A stretch of DNA of 64,000 bases from Scilla litardierei. Its lineage: Eukaryota; Streptophyta; Magnoliopsida; Asparagales; Asparagaceae. The stretch spans positions 6,091,878 through 6,155,877 of the forward strand of contig CM061139.1 in NCBI GenBank assembly GCA_030789695.1. The letters are read 5' to 3'. The position numbers and the translations under genes were made by a program. Below the pieces are notes generated by a model. It was not told where the DNA came from and did no database searches. It saw nothing but the letters and a program-made list of their open reading frames with translations. Positions within the stretch are counted from its first letter, which is position 1, and each line of letters opens with the position of its first letter. Positions 22,340-34,500 of the stretch are shown in pieces.

Positions 22340-22616
22340 AGAGATAGTGAGAAAAAAAACCTTAGAGCTCCTGAATGGAGAGAGAAAGCGAAACAAAAGA
22401 TTGAAATAAACCCCTCTCTCTCCTCTTACAATCCTTCGTCATCTTCATCTTCTCCTCTTCAATCCGACTCTCCCTCTCCCTTCTTTGTTGCACAACGACC
22501 CACAAATTTTCCAAGATGCCCGTCTCCTAAAATCTCATAAAGGTCCAGTCTTTGCATCAAGGGCCCCACCTCTGCGCTCCCTTTCCCCTCCGGCGCCCTG
22601 CGTTCTCTTGCCGGCG
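22340..22616 (+). other. Pumilio 5' UTR exon 1 with two uORFs
   Basis: The start is approximate. The segment is CT-rich (CCCCTCTCTCTCCTCTT near 22410) and ends at a strong donor, GGCG/GTGAGT, at 22617. Two tiny upstream ORFs lie in it: 22375-22404 (nine codons) and 22516-22530 (four codons). The distal 5' UTR exon (23441-23534) has no ATG. Confidence 0.5.
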
Positions 22617-23440
22617 GTGAGTTTCATCTTCATCGTTCGTCGATGCCTTTTGGGATCGTCGACTTGATGTCCGATGATGTTCTTTTTGTTCCTCTGTTTT
22701 CCTTGTTGTCTTGCTGTTTGTTTGATGGGTTATTTGCCCGATACTTTGATTTTTCTTTTATGGGGTTTTGTTTTTGGAGATGATTGAGATGTGTGGAGTC
22801 CTATTTGGGATGATCGAGGGTTTAGGGGTTTTGCGATTTGGGTGCATTTGATTGGGATTTTGGGGATTCGGCCTGATGCTTTTGATGTCTCCTTGTTGGA
22901 ATTCAATCCTGGCTTTTTGAAGTTTTGTTCCCTTCGTCGTCGTTTGAATTTCAATTGCATTGCAAGTGACAATGATCTGTGATGTAGCGTCATCGATTGA
23001 TGTATAGAAGAGATCAACATATTTGATTGCATAATTGGTTATTCCATTAAAAAACAGAGTTCATTCATCTTTAAGATGAATCGTCTCTTCATAGATCTCT
23101 TGTTCCAAAGAATTATTTCGGATGTGAATAAATTTGGGGGTTTTAATTGATTTGTACAATCGGATGGAGGAAAAGAAGGCATGCCCTTTACTTGATCCTT
23201 CCATGCTTTTGTCTGACTCAGCACCATTCGATGCTGATGAGTTTAGTTGTCTTTGTTTTCCTGTTAGATCATCAATTTGCATAGAAAAGAAAGCAAATCT
23301 TTGCTCATACTTAGAAATTGGACTTCATCTCTATATGTTGATCATTGAATTGATACTTGCATAATAACTGAAAACATTTTATGTGCTAGACATATAATCT
23401 AATTATGATTCGCAATTACTGATCATACGTAATCTTTCAG
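22617..23440 (+). other. Intron in the Pumilio 5' UTR
   Basis: Donor GTGAGT at 22617 and acceptor CTTTCAG ending at 23440. The interval is T-rich on the plus strand, as plant introns are, and has no credible coding frame. Leader introns are common in plant RNA-binding protein genes; expression enhancement is only inferred. Confidence 0.6.
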
Positions 23441-23534
23441 TGGTTGAAGGACTAGTTTGTCGATCTGCATTGTCGAGGAGGAGTGGCTCTAACCTGCATT
23501 CCTAAACTGCATCAACCTTCTTCCTGTTTCTAAC

Positions 23535-25264
23535 ATGGAAGGAGGAAGAACTACTCGACAAGACTTTGATGAATTTGAGATGCTTCTTGGAGAAATCCCC
23601 AAATCTTTAGGGAATCCGCATGATATTCTTCCTACTCGTGTTGATATCTCGTCAGGTTTGGAAACAGTTCCGATGGAGGGGAAGAACAAAATGATATCCC
23701 CTTCAAGCAACTTCACTAACTTGTGCCATTCTTCTCGATCGGTGAAAAATGGTGGAAACATGACTTGTTTCGGTGGCATGACCTTGCCGGAAATTTCAGT
23801 TGATCGAAAACATCAGAGTAATGGAAAGCTTGATGATGTAGAGAACTATCATGAAACACATGCATTGAGTGGTGACGGAGAGGAGTCAGGCTTGCCCGAT
23901 GACAAATCCTTGGCATTGGCATTTGAGGAATTGAGCTTCAAGGACATTGCAGCTTCAGAACAAAATAATCTTTCATTTTCTAAATACAATGAAACCTCCC
24001 CAAACAATAGTTCCTTAAACAATCCACATGCTTTTTTCGGAATGGATGCTTTCGAAATGCATCTTCCACCATTGCATCAGACTACGAATGGAGTCAGCAT
24101 TGATGCTCAAGTTAATGTGAATTTTCCAGGATACAACGGTCTAGAACTGAAGAAGCCAAAGCCCACCTTTTCAAATGGTTTAGCAAACCAGAACCGGAGT
24201 TTTCCAGTATGCAATGGAGCTATGCCACTAAATCCTAGGGGGAATGCATATCAGTTGATTCCAACTGTTCCGGTTCCAGGAATTGAGTTAACAAATTCAC
24301 CATATCAGCAGCAGTTCTGCTTGGATGCACAAGCTCTGAATTTTATGCCCCCTCATCATCTTGGCCAATCCAACATGACAAGGTCCAATCCGGATGGTGA
24401 AAGGTATTATAGATTGCAGCAACACTATTTATACCAGCAACCACACCAAAACCACATATCTGAAGTAATTCAATTCCAAAAGAAGATGAATTATGCTACT
24501 CAAGTACAACCATTCTATGAGATGCCTAGTGATCAAAATTCGTATTGGAATGACAATGCTGTTCCTTCGAGATTTTCTCGGTTTGATTCTTCTGCAATAG
24601 GCAATGTCATTCATCAGTGCGCTCCTCAATATCCATGTGGAAGAGTTGATGGCTGTGAGTTTTCTCATGGACAGCAATATTTTAATACCAAAAAATTCCT
24701 AGAACATCAAGTTTTGGACAAAGTTGAAAAGCAGTACTTTCCTGAAAAAATTTTAACAAGATCACATGGCATGAATACATTGAGATATATTAGATCTAAC
24801 TCCTTTACGACTAGTCAGTCAACACCTCTTGTACACAACAGGAGGCAATTTTCTGATGATCATGGCCGTGACCTTCTTGTTAGGAATAATGGATCCTTGA
24901 AGTTGGATAGTCAGTCCTCTCGAAGCTCTTCTCCCGATAGCTTAGATTCAAAACATGCTTCAAAGGCAAGTCAGGCAAAATACAGTTTCGTGGATGAAGT
25001 TATTGGAAGAATCTATTCTTTGGCAAAGGACCAGCATGGTTGCCGTTTCTTGCAGAGAAAATTTGCAGAGGGTAGTGTTGAAGATGCTAATAGGATCTTC
25101 GTTGAGATTATTGATCACATTGTGGAGCTCATGACCGATCCCTTTGGGAACTATCTCATTCAAAAGATGCTTGAGGTGTGTACTGAGGACCAAAGGATGC
25201 AGATAATTTATGCCATTACCAGAGAGGCAGGCACGCTCATCGTTATTTCGTGTAATATGCATGG
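23535..25264 (+). CDS. PUM: Pumilio coding exon 1
   Basis: Encodes residues 1-576 and two bases of codon 577. It covers the low-complexity N-terminal region, PUF repeats 1 and 2 and most of repeat 3. It ends CATGG/GTATGT. Reading on past the donor gives only 15 junk codons before a stop, whereas splicing to 25361 restores the repeat-3 motif TRAVQK. Confidence 0.92.
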
Positions 25265-28200
25265 GTATGTGTTTTTAAAAGCATCTAAGTATCCTTACTA
25301 CTATGAAACTTGAGGCATTTACCACCGTTGTTTCTTGATTGCTTCTCTCAACAAATGCAGAACCCGTGCTGTGCAAAAAGTTATAGAAACTCTCAAAAGC
25401 ACGGAGCAAATTTACATGGTTGTTTCCTCTTTGAAGCCCGGTATAGTTTCTTTGATCAAAGATATCAATGGCAATCATGTTGCACAACGATGCTTGCAAT
25501 ACTTTCTGCCTCAACAGAATGAGGTAGGCTTTAATAGTGCACTTCTAGAACTCAATATGAATTATTTGAATCCTTTGTTACATTCCTTCCATATGCCTTC
25601 AAACTTTCCCTACTTGTTTGGCTGTTCCTTTAGTTGAATTTACTTCATGCTACTATCTTTCCAGAGTAATTGCGGAGTTTTGGATTATATGTTTAGATGG
25701 TAATCGTTACACATGGGAATGACTTCAATTTGTCATGATGAAATAATATACATAGAATGTCAACAATACGGTGCATTATAAGCGAGAAAAATATAAAGAA
25801 AGAAGTGTTTATCAACATGGAATAAAGTAGAAACTTTGAAGCATAATGTGAAAACATTCCCTTAAATAGATTGTGGACTCATAGCATCTTCAAAATCCGC
25901 ATATGGGTTGCAGATATTAGAAATATATTAGGGATATTTGAAATATAGTAGGGATATTTTCTAAATATCTGAATGCCATATCATGCACACAAAAGTCATA
26001 TGCATGTCATATACATATCTAACTATACACAATCATATAACTCACATAAAAACATGTATATGTTATATTTACATTGGTATATTATTATGTTGCATTAAAC
26101 CACAAATCTATAATTACTAATTCATTGCCCAAAAAACAACCACTACCCCGCCACTGCCATGATGAAGCTTCAACACCTCAACACAATCTCATCATCTCGT
26201 TGGAGCCTCATTTTTATCTGGCTGATCGCGTATTGTTACCATTGCTGCGAATGAAAGAGTGATGGAGATAAGACAAGGATGTGAGAGAGAGGAATTAGGG
26301 AGTTGGAGTTTTAATTCATTTCTCATTGTTTAACTATTGGGTTATTATGTATGGATTTTGGATCGTGTCTTAAAATCAACACGTTGTCTCAAATGATTTT
26401 TACCATCAATGTAACAACCAATGTATTAGGCGCTATCAACCCACAAATGTGATATGCTAGGAAAAAGCTCATGAGTCATAACGTTGTGATTAGCTCAAAT
26501 CCGCTATCGCGGCCATGACAGTTGACATAGCACCACTAATTAGAATCATTGTGAAGAAAACGGGATAAACAATATGAATGATGTAGTTGAATAGATGCAA
26601 GTCTGGTTTTGAGCAAGTAAAAAAGTGCACGGAAAGAAGTTAATTAGAAGTGGCCAAACCATGAAGCTAGCATTCAAAAACTGTGCCGAAATTTGGCAGT
26701 GCACAACTGAGATTATTGTCACTCATACAGACCATACATTCTAAGACACACGTCTTCTTATTCAAAGGCAACCTATTTAGTACCCTTGTGAAATCTAAAG
26801 CCTGCAATAAATAAACCCTTGATATCAAGTTTAGCAATCACTTCCACATGTGAGGTGATAAAAATCAACTAAATTTAGTCATTTTTCTGTTTCATGGTTG
26901 TGGAGTTATCTAAGCCTCTCTTTAATGCTTCTCCTTCTATGTAGTGTGTTTGTGTTATGGTTTATGCATATGAGTGTTGGGCATTTTCACTGCCTTGGGT
27001 GCACAAGATAAAGGATAAGCTACGGTGAATTATGTTGAATGAGTCTAAATCATGTCCTACACTGTTTGTATTAGCACATAATAAGTGTGTCATACGCTGC
27101 AAAACATATTAAGATAAAGAAAAAACAGACATTACTTCAAACAAGCTTAGGTTCATTCAGTTAACGTGTCTTGGCATGTCCAACACTGCACTTTTTTGAG
27201 TATCAATGTAAGTGTGCATTTTCTATATTTATCTATCTAAAATTTATTTCATTAATCCTTTCTCTAAATATTGTTCGATTGCATGTTCACCGCCACGAGG
27301 ATAGTTTGGTTAATGCCGTATCTGCTTAATGACAAGGGTTCTCTTTTGTTGGGATTTTGTTGCATTGGCATGTTTGTGCTATCTATCTAAAATTTATTTC
27401 ATAAATCCTTTCTCTAAATATTGTTCGATTGCATGTTCACCGCCACAAGGATAGTTTGGTTAATGCTGTATCTGCTTAATGACAAGGGTTCTCTTTTGTT
27501 GGGATTTTGTTGCATTGACATGTTTATGCTAGATTTGATGTGTGTAGTATCCATGCCCATCATGCATAGGTTAGGATGGACCTCGATAACTATTCTAATC
27601 CCATGCATGCATGGATTGCAAGCATGATGTAATAGATCTCAGATGATTAGTTTTCTAATTTGACATCCTTGCCTCGAGTGCAAGTATAATATGATAGAAC
27701 CCTCATCAGTCAGTACATAACTGATTGATGGGTGCAAGCTTCTTTGGTATAAAGGTTGTTAATCTTGAATTGAATCATTATCTCTCATTACTTGAAAGAA
27801 TGTCGTATACCAATACTTAGATTTCAAGTATGTTGATTTGATGATTTTGATCCATCTGAAATCGTCTGATACCATCGATAATAACTAATAACAACCAATA
27901 CAAAGGGGTTTGAGATTTGAAGTATGAAAAATAGAAAGTCTAGCATATCCCATATAATGTTTGAATGAATATATCATTTAACATCAAAATCCAGGTTTAT
28001 AAAATTGATTGATAGCCCTACATATTTTTTCTAGATTGGAGTTGTATATGTGATATGAAACGGACCCCTCTATATTGGTACCAACTATCTTATCAAGCCA
28101 TTTCAGTTATGTTATGAGGTTATGATGCTAGGATATCTAACTCAGAAAAGCAAAATAAAACTGAGGTGGTTGAGTTATATAGTATCTTTCATTATGGCAA

Positions 28201-28522
28201 CTCGTTGATGCTGTTGGGAAAAGAGAATATAGTATACTAGATGATAGAGATAATTCATAAATAGAAGATGAAGATCTGTATGCAATCAATGCACAGATTG
28301 AGATAAGGCAACTAATACTTAGTCGGATACTATAGCATATTGCCCCCATATACTTCCAATACAATCGATACATATACTACATACCATATACCATATACGA
28401 AACCGAGATTTCAAATCTTGGTATATCTTTTTAAGAATTACAAAGTGTTAAGGTCTTCTATGACATGATACAACTGCACATATATAGCATACCCTAAAAC
28501 ATACCATGTGAGTACAATAAGC

Positions 28523-28590
<68 letters not shown>

Positions 28591-31500
28591 AAGCTATTGT
28601 GTATGCAGCATGGAGAAGTGTATGATGCACCAATATGGAAACACCGGGATGTGATAATGTGGATATGACAAAGTCTAAAAGGATCGCTTTGAATACAATA
28701 AGATGGTTAAAACACATTGAAATTTGGGAAAGATACCCAAGTTTTATACATAAATAGGTGGCCAAACAAGGGAAATGGAAAATTTTAGATAATTGTATAT
28801 AGAAGACACATGGAATCCTGAAACCCTTTACTCATTCGCTGTGTATTAACTTTCAAGACTCTTCATCTCAAATATTTTTTTGATACAATATCTGTTATAT
28901 CTAACTTCATAAATCCTTATATTAAAACACAAGGTTTGATGGGATGTTTGTCCTACTAGGACAAACATCACCATCGTTGGGTTTTTTTGTTTTTTTTTTT
29001 GGTTTTTTTACAGAAAGAACCCCCTACAAATCCCTAATTGCACGGAATACTGCCCTTTTACACCTCTTTTAAAAATAACCCTCGCTTTTGCTGTTTTGCA
29101 CTTTTGACCCCCCCACAATCCCCACATACACACCCTCCCTTTTCCGCTTTCTCCCCTTGGCTTCCAATCGGATCTTTTTGGGTCCTCTGTTATATCTAAC
29201 TATTTGTGAAGTTTTGGATACTTCAAATAAGTTTTAGAGACATACCCTCCAAGTACAGAACATATAAGCAGTAAATGTGTGTTCATTATGCGTATAACTT
29301 CTCTATCGAAGAATCCGTGTATCAACATGAAAGAAGAAGAATGGGGAAGAGTTATTTCTAAAAGTTATGAATGCATTGGGTTGAGTTATGTTGTATATAA
29401 GCAATGTATTTAGTCTAATTATCAAAAAAAGCTTTTCTTTATACTAGTGGAAAAAATAAATAATGTTACATCTTTCATTGATGAGCCCCTGTTATAGACT
29501 GATGTGGTATCAGACCAAGTTACTGCACTTAGGCAGAATGACCTGACATAGTTGAGCAAAATGTAAAGAAAAGAAAAGGTGGGTGTTTATTACCTTTTTT
29601 TGTAAAGAAGATCGAGCAAAAGAGTTTATATCTTGTAAAGTTAGAGAAGGAAGAATACTGGCAAAAAGAAAGTAGTTAGAAATAAGCTAGTGGGAGAAGC
29701 TAATGCAAGATCAGCAATAATAAATCATGGCAAGTCATCAGTTCTACCTCGAAATATAACTGAAGCATTTAACCTACGGTTTCTTCAGAATTCATGGGCG
29801 ACATAAGGATGGTGTATAGTTACTTAACAGAAACTTAGAAACTCTTCTCGAGTTAAATTTTATTTGACAAGCCAATAAATATTATTTTCTAGTCCATAAA
29901 GAATACGGAAAGTATAAAAACTAATTCCCAACTAATTGTCGCAGACTGAGCCTAGATACAAGCTTCTAGCATAAGAAATAATTACATTAGTATGAGGGTG
30001 ATACGTTTTGGGCTTTTTGTGGGGATCAAAGGTGGGATTTTTATGGCTTTAGACTTCCTAATCTAGGGTTTAGAGACGAAGAACTGATCTGAAATTACGA
30101 ATTAAATCCTAGAATTATAGATCTAAAATCACAAGTAAGCTAATTTAACTAGGTAATTATTCTAGGGTTCTTAGGAAAATATAATTACCTCTTCAATTCT
30201 TCGATAAACCCCTTGCTAGGGCCGGTCGGCTCCTTAGTATGGGAGGGATTAGTAAATGTCCAATTACCGATTAACCCTCCCCTCCGGATGCGGAATTACA
30301 AATTTGGGATTGGGTCCGTAGTGGACTCAAGTCGCCTCCTCCGTTGATAGACCCGAACCGGAGCCCCCTCTTGATCCGTGCGGTCCGTCTCCCCAAGCCG
30401 CCGCGTCATATCATTACTCCCCTCAAAAGTACCACCTTGTCCTCAAGGTGGAATTTCGGAAATTGATCGCGTATCACTGCGGCTGACTCCCACGTAGCGT
30501 CGTAGTCTGGTAGGCCCCTCCATCGAATAAGCACCTCATGTGTCCCGTCTGTAGCCTGTCGGATCCCTGTCAGTTCCTGAGGCTCAAGAAGCACCTCCAT
30601 GTCATCGGTCAAAGTAGGTGGCAAGGTCGGTGATAGTGTGTGATTCCCAATGGCCCCCCTCAACTGCGAGACGTGAAACACTGGGTGAATGGTGGAAGTG
30701 GCTGGCAACTGCAGACGATAGGCCACCTTCCCGATCTGAGCTGTCACCTCGAAAGGTCCATAGTAACGGGCTGCTAGCTTCTCATTGCTCCTACGGGTCA
30801 AGGTCTTCTGTCTGTAAGGTCGGAGCTTTAGGTAAACCCGGTCTCCCACCGCAAACTGCTCATCTCTCCGGTGCGCATCTGCCTTGGTCTTCATAATCTG
30901 CTGGGCTAGCAACAGATGTCTCTTCAACTCCTCCAGATATTTGTCCCTCTCACCCAAATGTTCCTCTACCTGTGACACGGGTGTGGCCCCTCTGCTATAG
31001 TGTATTAAATGGGGCGGGTCCCGACCATATAAGATCCGAAAAGGGGTGATATGTGCTGCCGAGTGGTACGAGGTGTTGTACCAATGTTCCGTCCATGCTA
31101 ACCATCTGGCCCACTGCTTCGGCGCATCTGACGCAAAACACCTCAAGTAGGTTTTCACACTCCTATTCACCATTTCTGTTTGTCCATCCGTCTGTGGGTG
31201 ATATGCAGTGCTCCTTCGCAGCTTGGTCCCCTGCACCTTGAATAGCTCCTGCCAGAAACTGCTAATGAACACCTTATCCCGTTCTGACACTATAGAGGCG
31301 GGAAAACCGTGCAAGCGAACCACCTTCCTCATAAAAGCTGCTGTCACTGTGACTGCGGTGTACGGGTGCCTGAGGGGTATGAAATGGGCATATTTGATGA
31401 GCCGATCAATCACCGCCAGTATAGAATTGTAGCCCTCTGATCGTGGCAACCCCTCGATAAAATCCATGCTGATCTCCTACTAGACTCTCTGGTAAGGCCA

Positions 31501-34500
31501 ACGGCTGTAAAAGCCCTGCTGGTGCCATTGCCATATACTTGTGACGCTGACACACGTCACACTTCGCTATCCGCTGGGCAATGTATTTCTTCATTCCTGG
31601 CCAGTATAGCTCTCTTGCCATACTCCTGTAAGTCTACTGTATACCGGAATGCTCTCCGATGGCACTGCCGTGGAACTCCTGAAAAATCATCGGAATATGG
31701 GCGGAGCCTCTGGGAATCACCATCTGCCGTGATATAGAAGTCTCTGTCCGCTCATGGTGTATCCCGGAAAATCTGCAGATCCCTGCTGCAGTGCCTCACG
31801 TATCTTCGCCAGGTCCTCGTCAGCCTCAATCTCCATGCTCAACGGCTCCCAGTCTAGAAGGACATGTGCTGAAATGGATGCCACCTCTGCGAGCTCCTCG
31901 CGAGGAGACAAAGCGTCTGCCGCCTTGTTCTCCAGGCCTGGTCGGTACTGTATCTCGAAGGTGAAATGGACTAACTTGGAGAGCCACTTCTGATGTTCCT
32001 CGGTAACCATGCGCTGCTCCAGTAGATATTTCAAGCTCCGCTGGTCGGTCCTCACTATGAACTTCCTTTCCAACAAGTAGGGTCTCCATTTCTGTAGGGA
32101 CAGGACAATCGCCATCAACTCCCGCTCATAAACTGACTTCAGCCTCGCCTGTGCTGACAGAGTCTGGCTAAAGAAGGCGATAGGCCTCTAGTCTTGCATC
32201 AACACCGCGTCCAACCCATATCCCGACGCGTCAGTGTCTATCGCAAATGGTCTGCTGAAATCTGGAAGTACTAAAACGGGCAACGTCGTCATTACCGGCT
32301 TCAAGGCCTCAAAACGCCTTGGTCGCCTCCTCGCCCCAGTGGAAGCTGTCCTTCTTGAGCTGCTCGGTAAGTGACCAAGCAATCGAACTGTACCCCTGGA
32401 CAAACTTCCTGTAGTATCCTGTCAGGCCCAAGAAGCCCCGCAAACCCCGTAAGGTGGTGGGTATTGGCCAGTCCAACATGGCTGCAATCTTGGCCCTATC
32501 TGCCGCCACCCCCTCCGCTGACACCACGTGTCCCAAGTATTCCATCTGCAGCTGCCCAAACAAACACTTCTTCTTATTAGCACACAGCTGCTGCTCCTGT
32601 AACTCATGTAGCACTACTCGCAAGTGCTCCACATGCTCCTCCACACTGCGTACACCAGTATGTCGTTAAAAAATACCAGCACAAATCTCCGGAGGTAAGG
32701 TCGGAATACCTTGTTCATCAGGGCCTGAAACGTCACATGGGCATTTGTCAGGCCAAAGGGCATGACCAGAAACTCATAGTGCTCTCTCATGAGTCCTGAA
32801 AGCAGTCTTGGGCACGTCAGCCGCCCTCATCCGTATCTGATGGTACCTTGCCTTGAGATTGATCTTTGAAAAGCAAGCTGCCCCGTGGAGCTCATCCAGC
32901 AACTATCAATCACTGGGATGGGGAATTTATCTGCAACCGTCTCCTTATTCAGGGCCATGTAGTCTACACAGAATCTCCAACTGCCATCCTTCTTTTTAAC
33001 TAATAACACCGGGCTGGAGAACGGGCTAGTACTCGGCTGAATCACCCCTACCTGCAGCATGTTCTCCACCAGCCTTTCTATCCCGTCCTTCTGTACCTGT
33101 GGGTACCTGTAGGGTCGCACACTGATGGGAGACACGCCCTCCCGTAAGAAGATGGCGTTCTCGTGATCTCTGTGTGGTGGCAGCCCATGTGGTGTCTGGA
33201 AAACATCCTCATACTGAACCAGCAGCTGCTCAATCTCCGGTGCTACCACCTGTGTCTGGTCCTTGCTCTGCACTGATGCTGCCACGGCCTGTAGCTCAAC
33301 CAAGAAACCTCCTCCTGCTATGTGGATTGCTCTAGACATGGCCTTATAGGATACTAAAGAACGACAGAGGCTGGGACCCCCATGCAATACCACTGTCTTT
33401 CCCACATCTTGGTACTCCATCCTCAACATCTTCCAGTTCGTCCTGGTCTTCCCTAGTGTCTGCAGCCACTTCATCCCCAGGATGACATCAGTACTCCCTA
33501 GCTCCAAGGGAAGAAAGTTTGTGATAATCTGCACTCCCTGAATCGTCTCGATCACCCCGCGGCAGACACCTGTGCTGTGTGTCACCTGTCAATGCCCAGC
33601 ATCACTCCATACCTCCCTGTGCCACTCAGCTGCAGTCCCTGCGCTCCCACCAACCTATTAGAAATGAAGTTGTGGGTGGCTCCACTGTCTACCAACACGA
33701 TCACCTCCCGACTGCCTACCTGTCCCACCAATTTCATGGTATGGTTCGGTGTGAACCCTACCACGGAATTGAGGGACACCTCTGCCAAGTCTAAGTGCTG
33801 GTGCTTTACATCCTCCTCATCTTCCCCTGTCCCTAAGATGACAACCTCGTCCTCTCACTCCTCATCGTCCGCTATCAGTATCTGGAGAGTCCGATCAGCG
33901 CATCAGTGTCCTGGAGTGAATTTCTCATCACATCTGAAGCACAATCCCTTCACTCGCTTCTCCCGTATCTCTGCATTTGTCATCCTCCGCACCTGCCCCC
34001 CCTGCTCGGGGTTCCTGTCTCCTGTCTCTGTCGCCCCCAGCAACGGCTGTAGCTCCCTGGGCAGGCGTGGCCCCTGAAGTAGGTACAGTTCTCTGTCCTG
34101 TAGCAGCCGCCTGACCCCTGAACGTGGTACCTCCCCATGTCCTGCGGGCTCTCCGCTCCGTCTCCTGATGGTCTTCCACCTTCCTAGCCAATGTCATCAT
34201 TCCGCGTAGACCTACTGGCTCGAACTGCCTCAGTCCTGATCTCATCGTAGGCTTCAGCCCCTTCATAAAGTAGCCCTTCAATGATTTCTCAGATACTCCT
34301 CGAACTCGGTGGCAGAGCGACTCAAACTTCTTGATATAATCCTCTACGCTCCCCTCCTGCTTCAGTGAATAGAGTCTCTCAAATACTCCGCCAGACTGCA
34401 CGGCACCAAATCGCTCCATCAAGAGCGACGTAAACTCCTCCCAAGTCTGAAATGGCTGCTACTGATTAGTCCACCGAAACCAGCCTAAAGCTTCCCCTCC

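Noticed and set aside
28448..28765. Minus-strand ORF with a Ser-Leu repeat
   Set aside because: Produced by the GA microsatellite; no domain and intronic.
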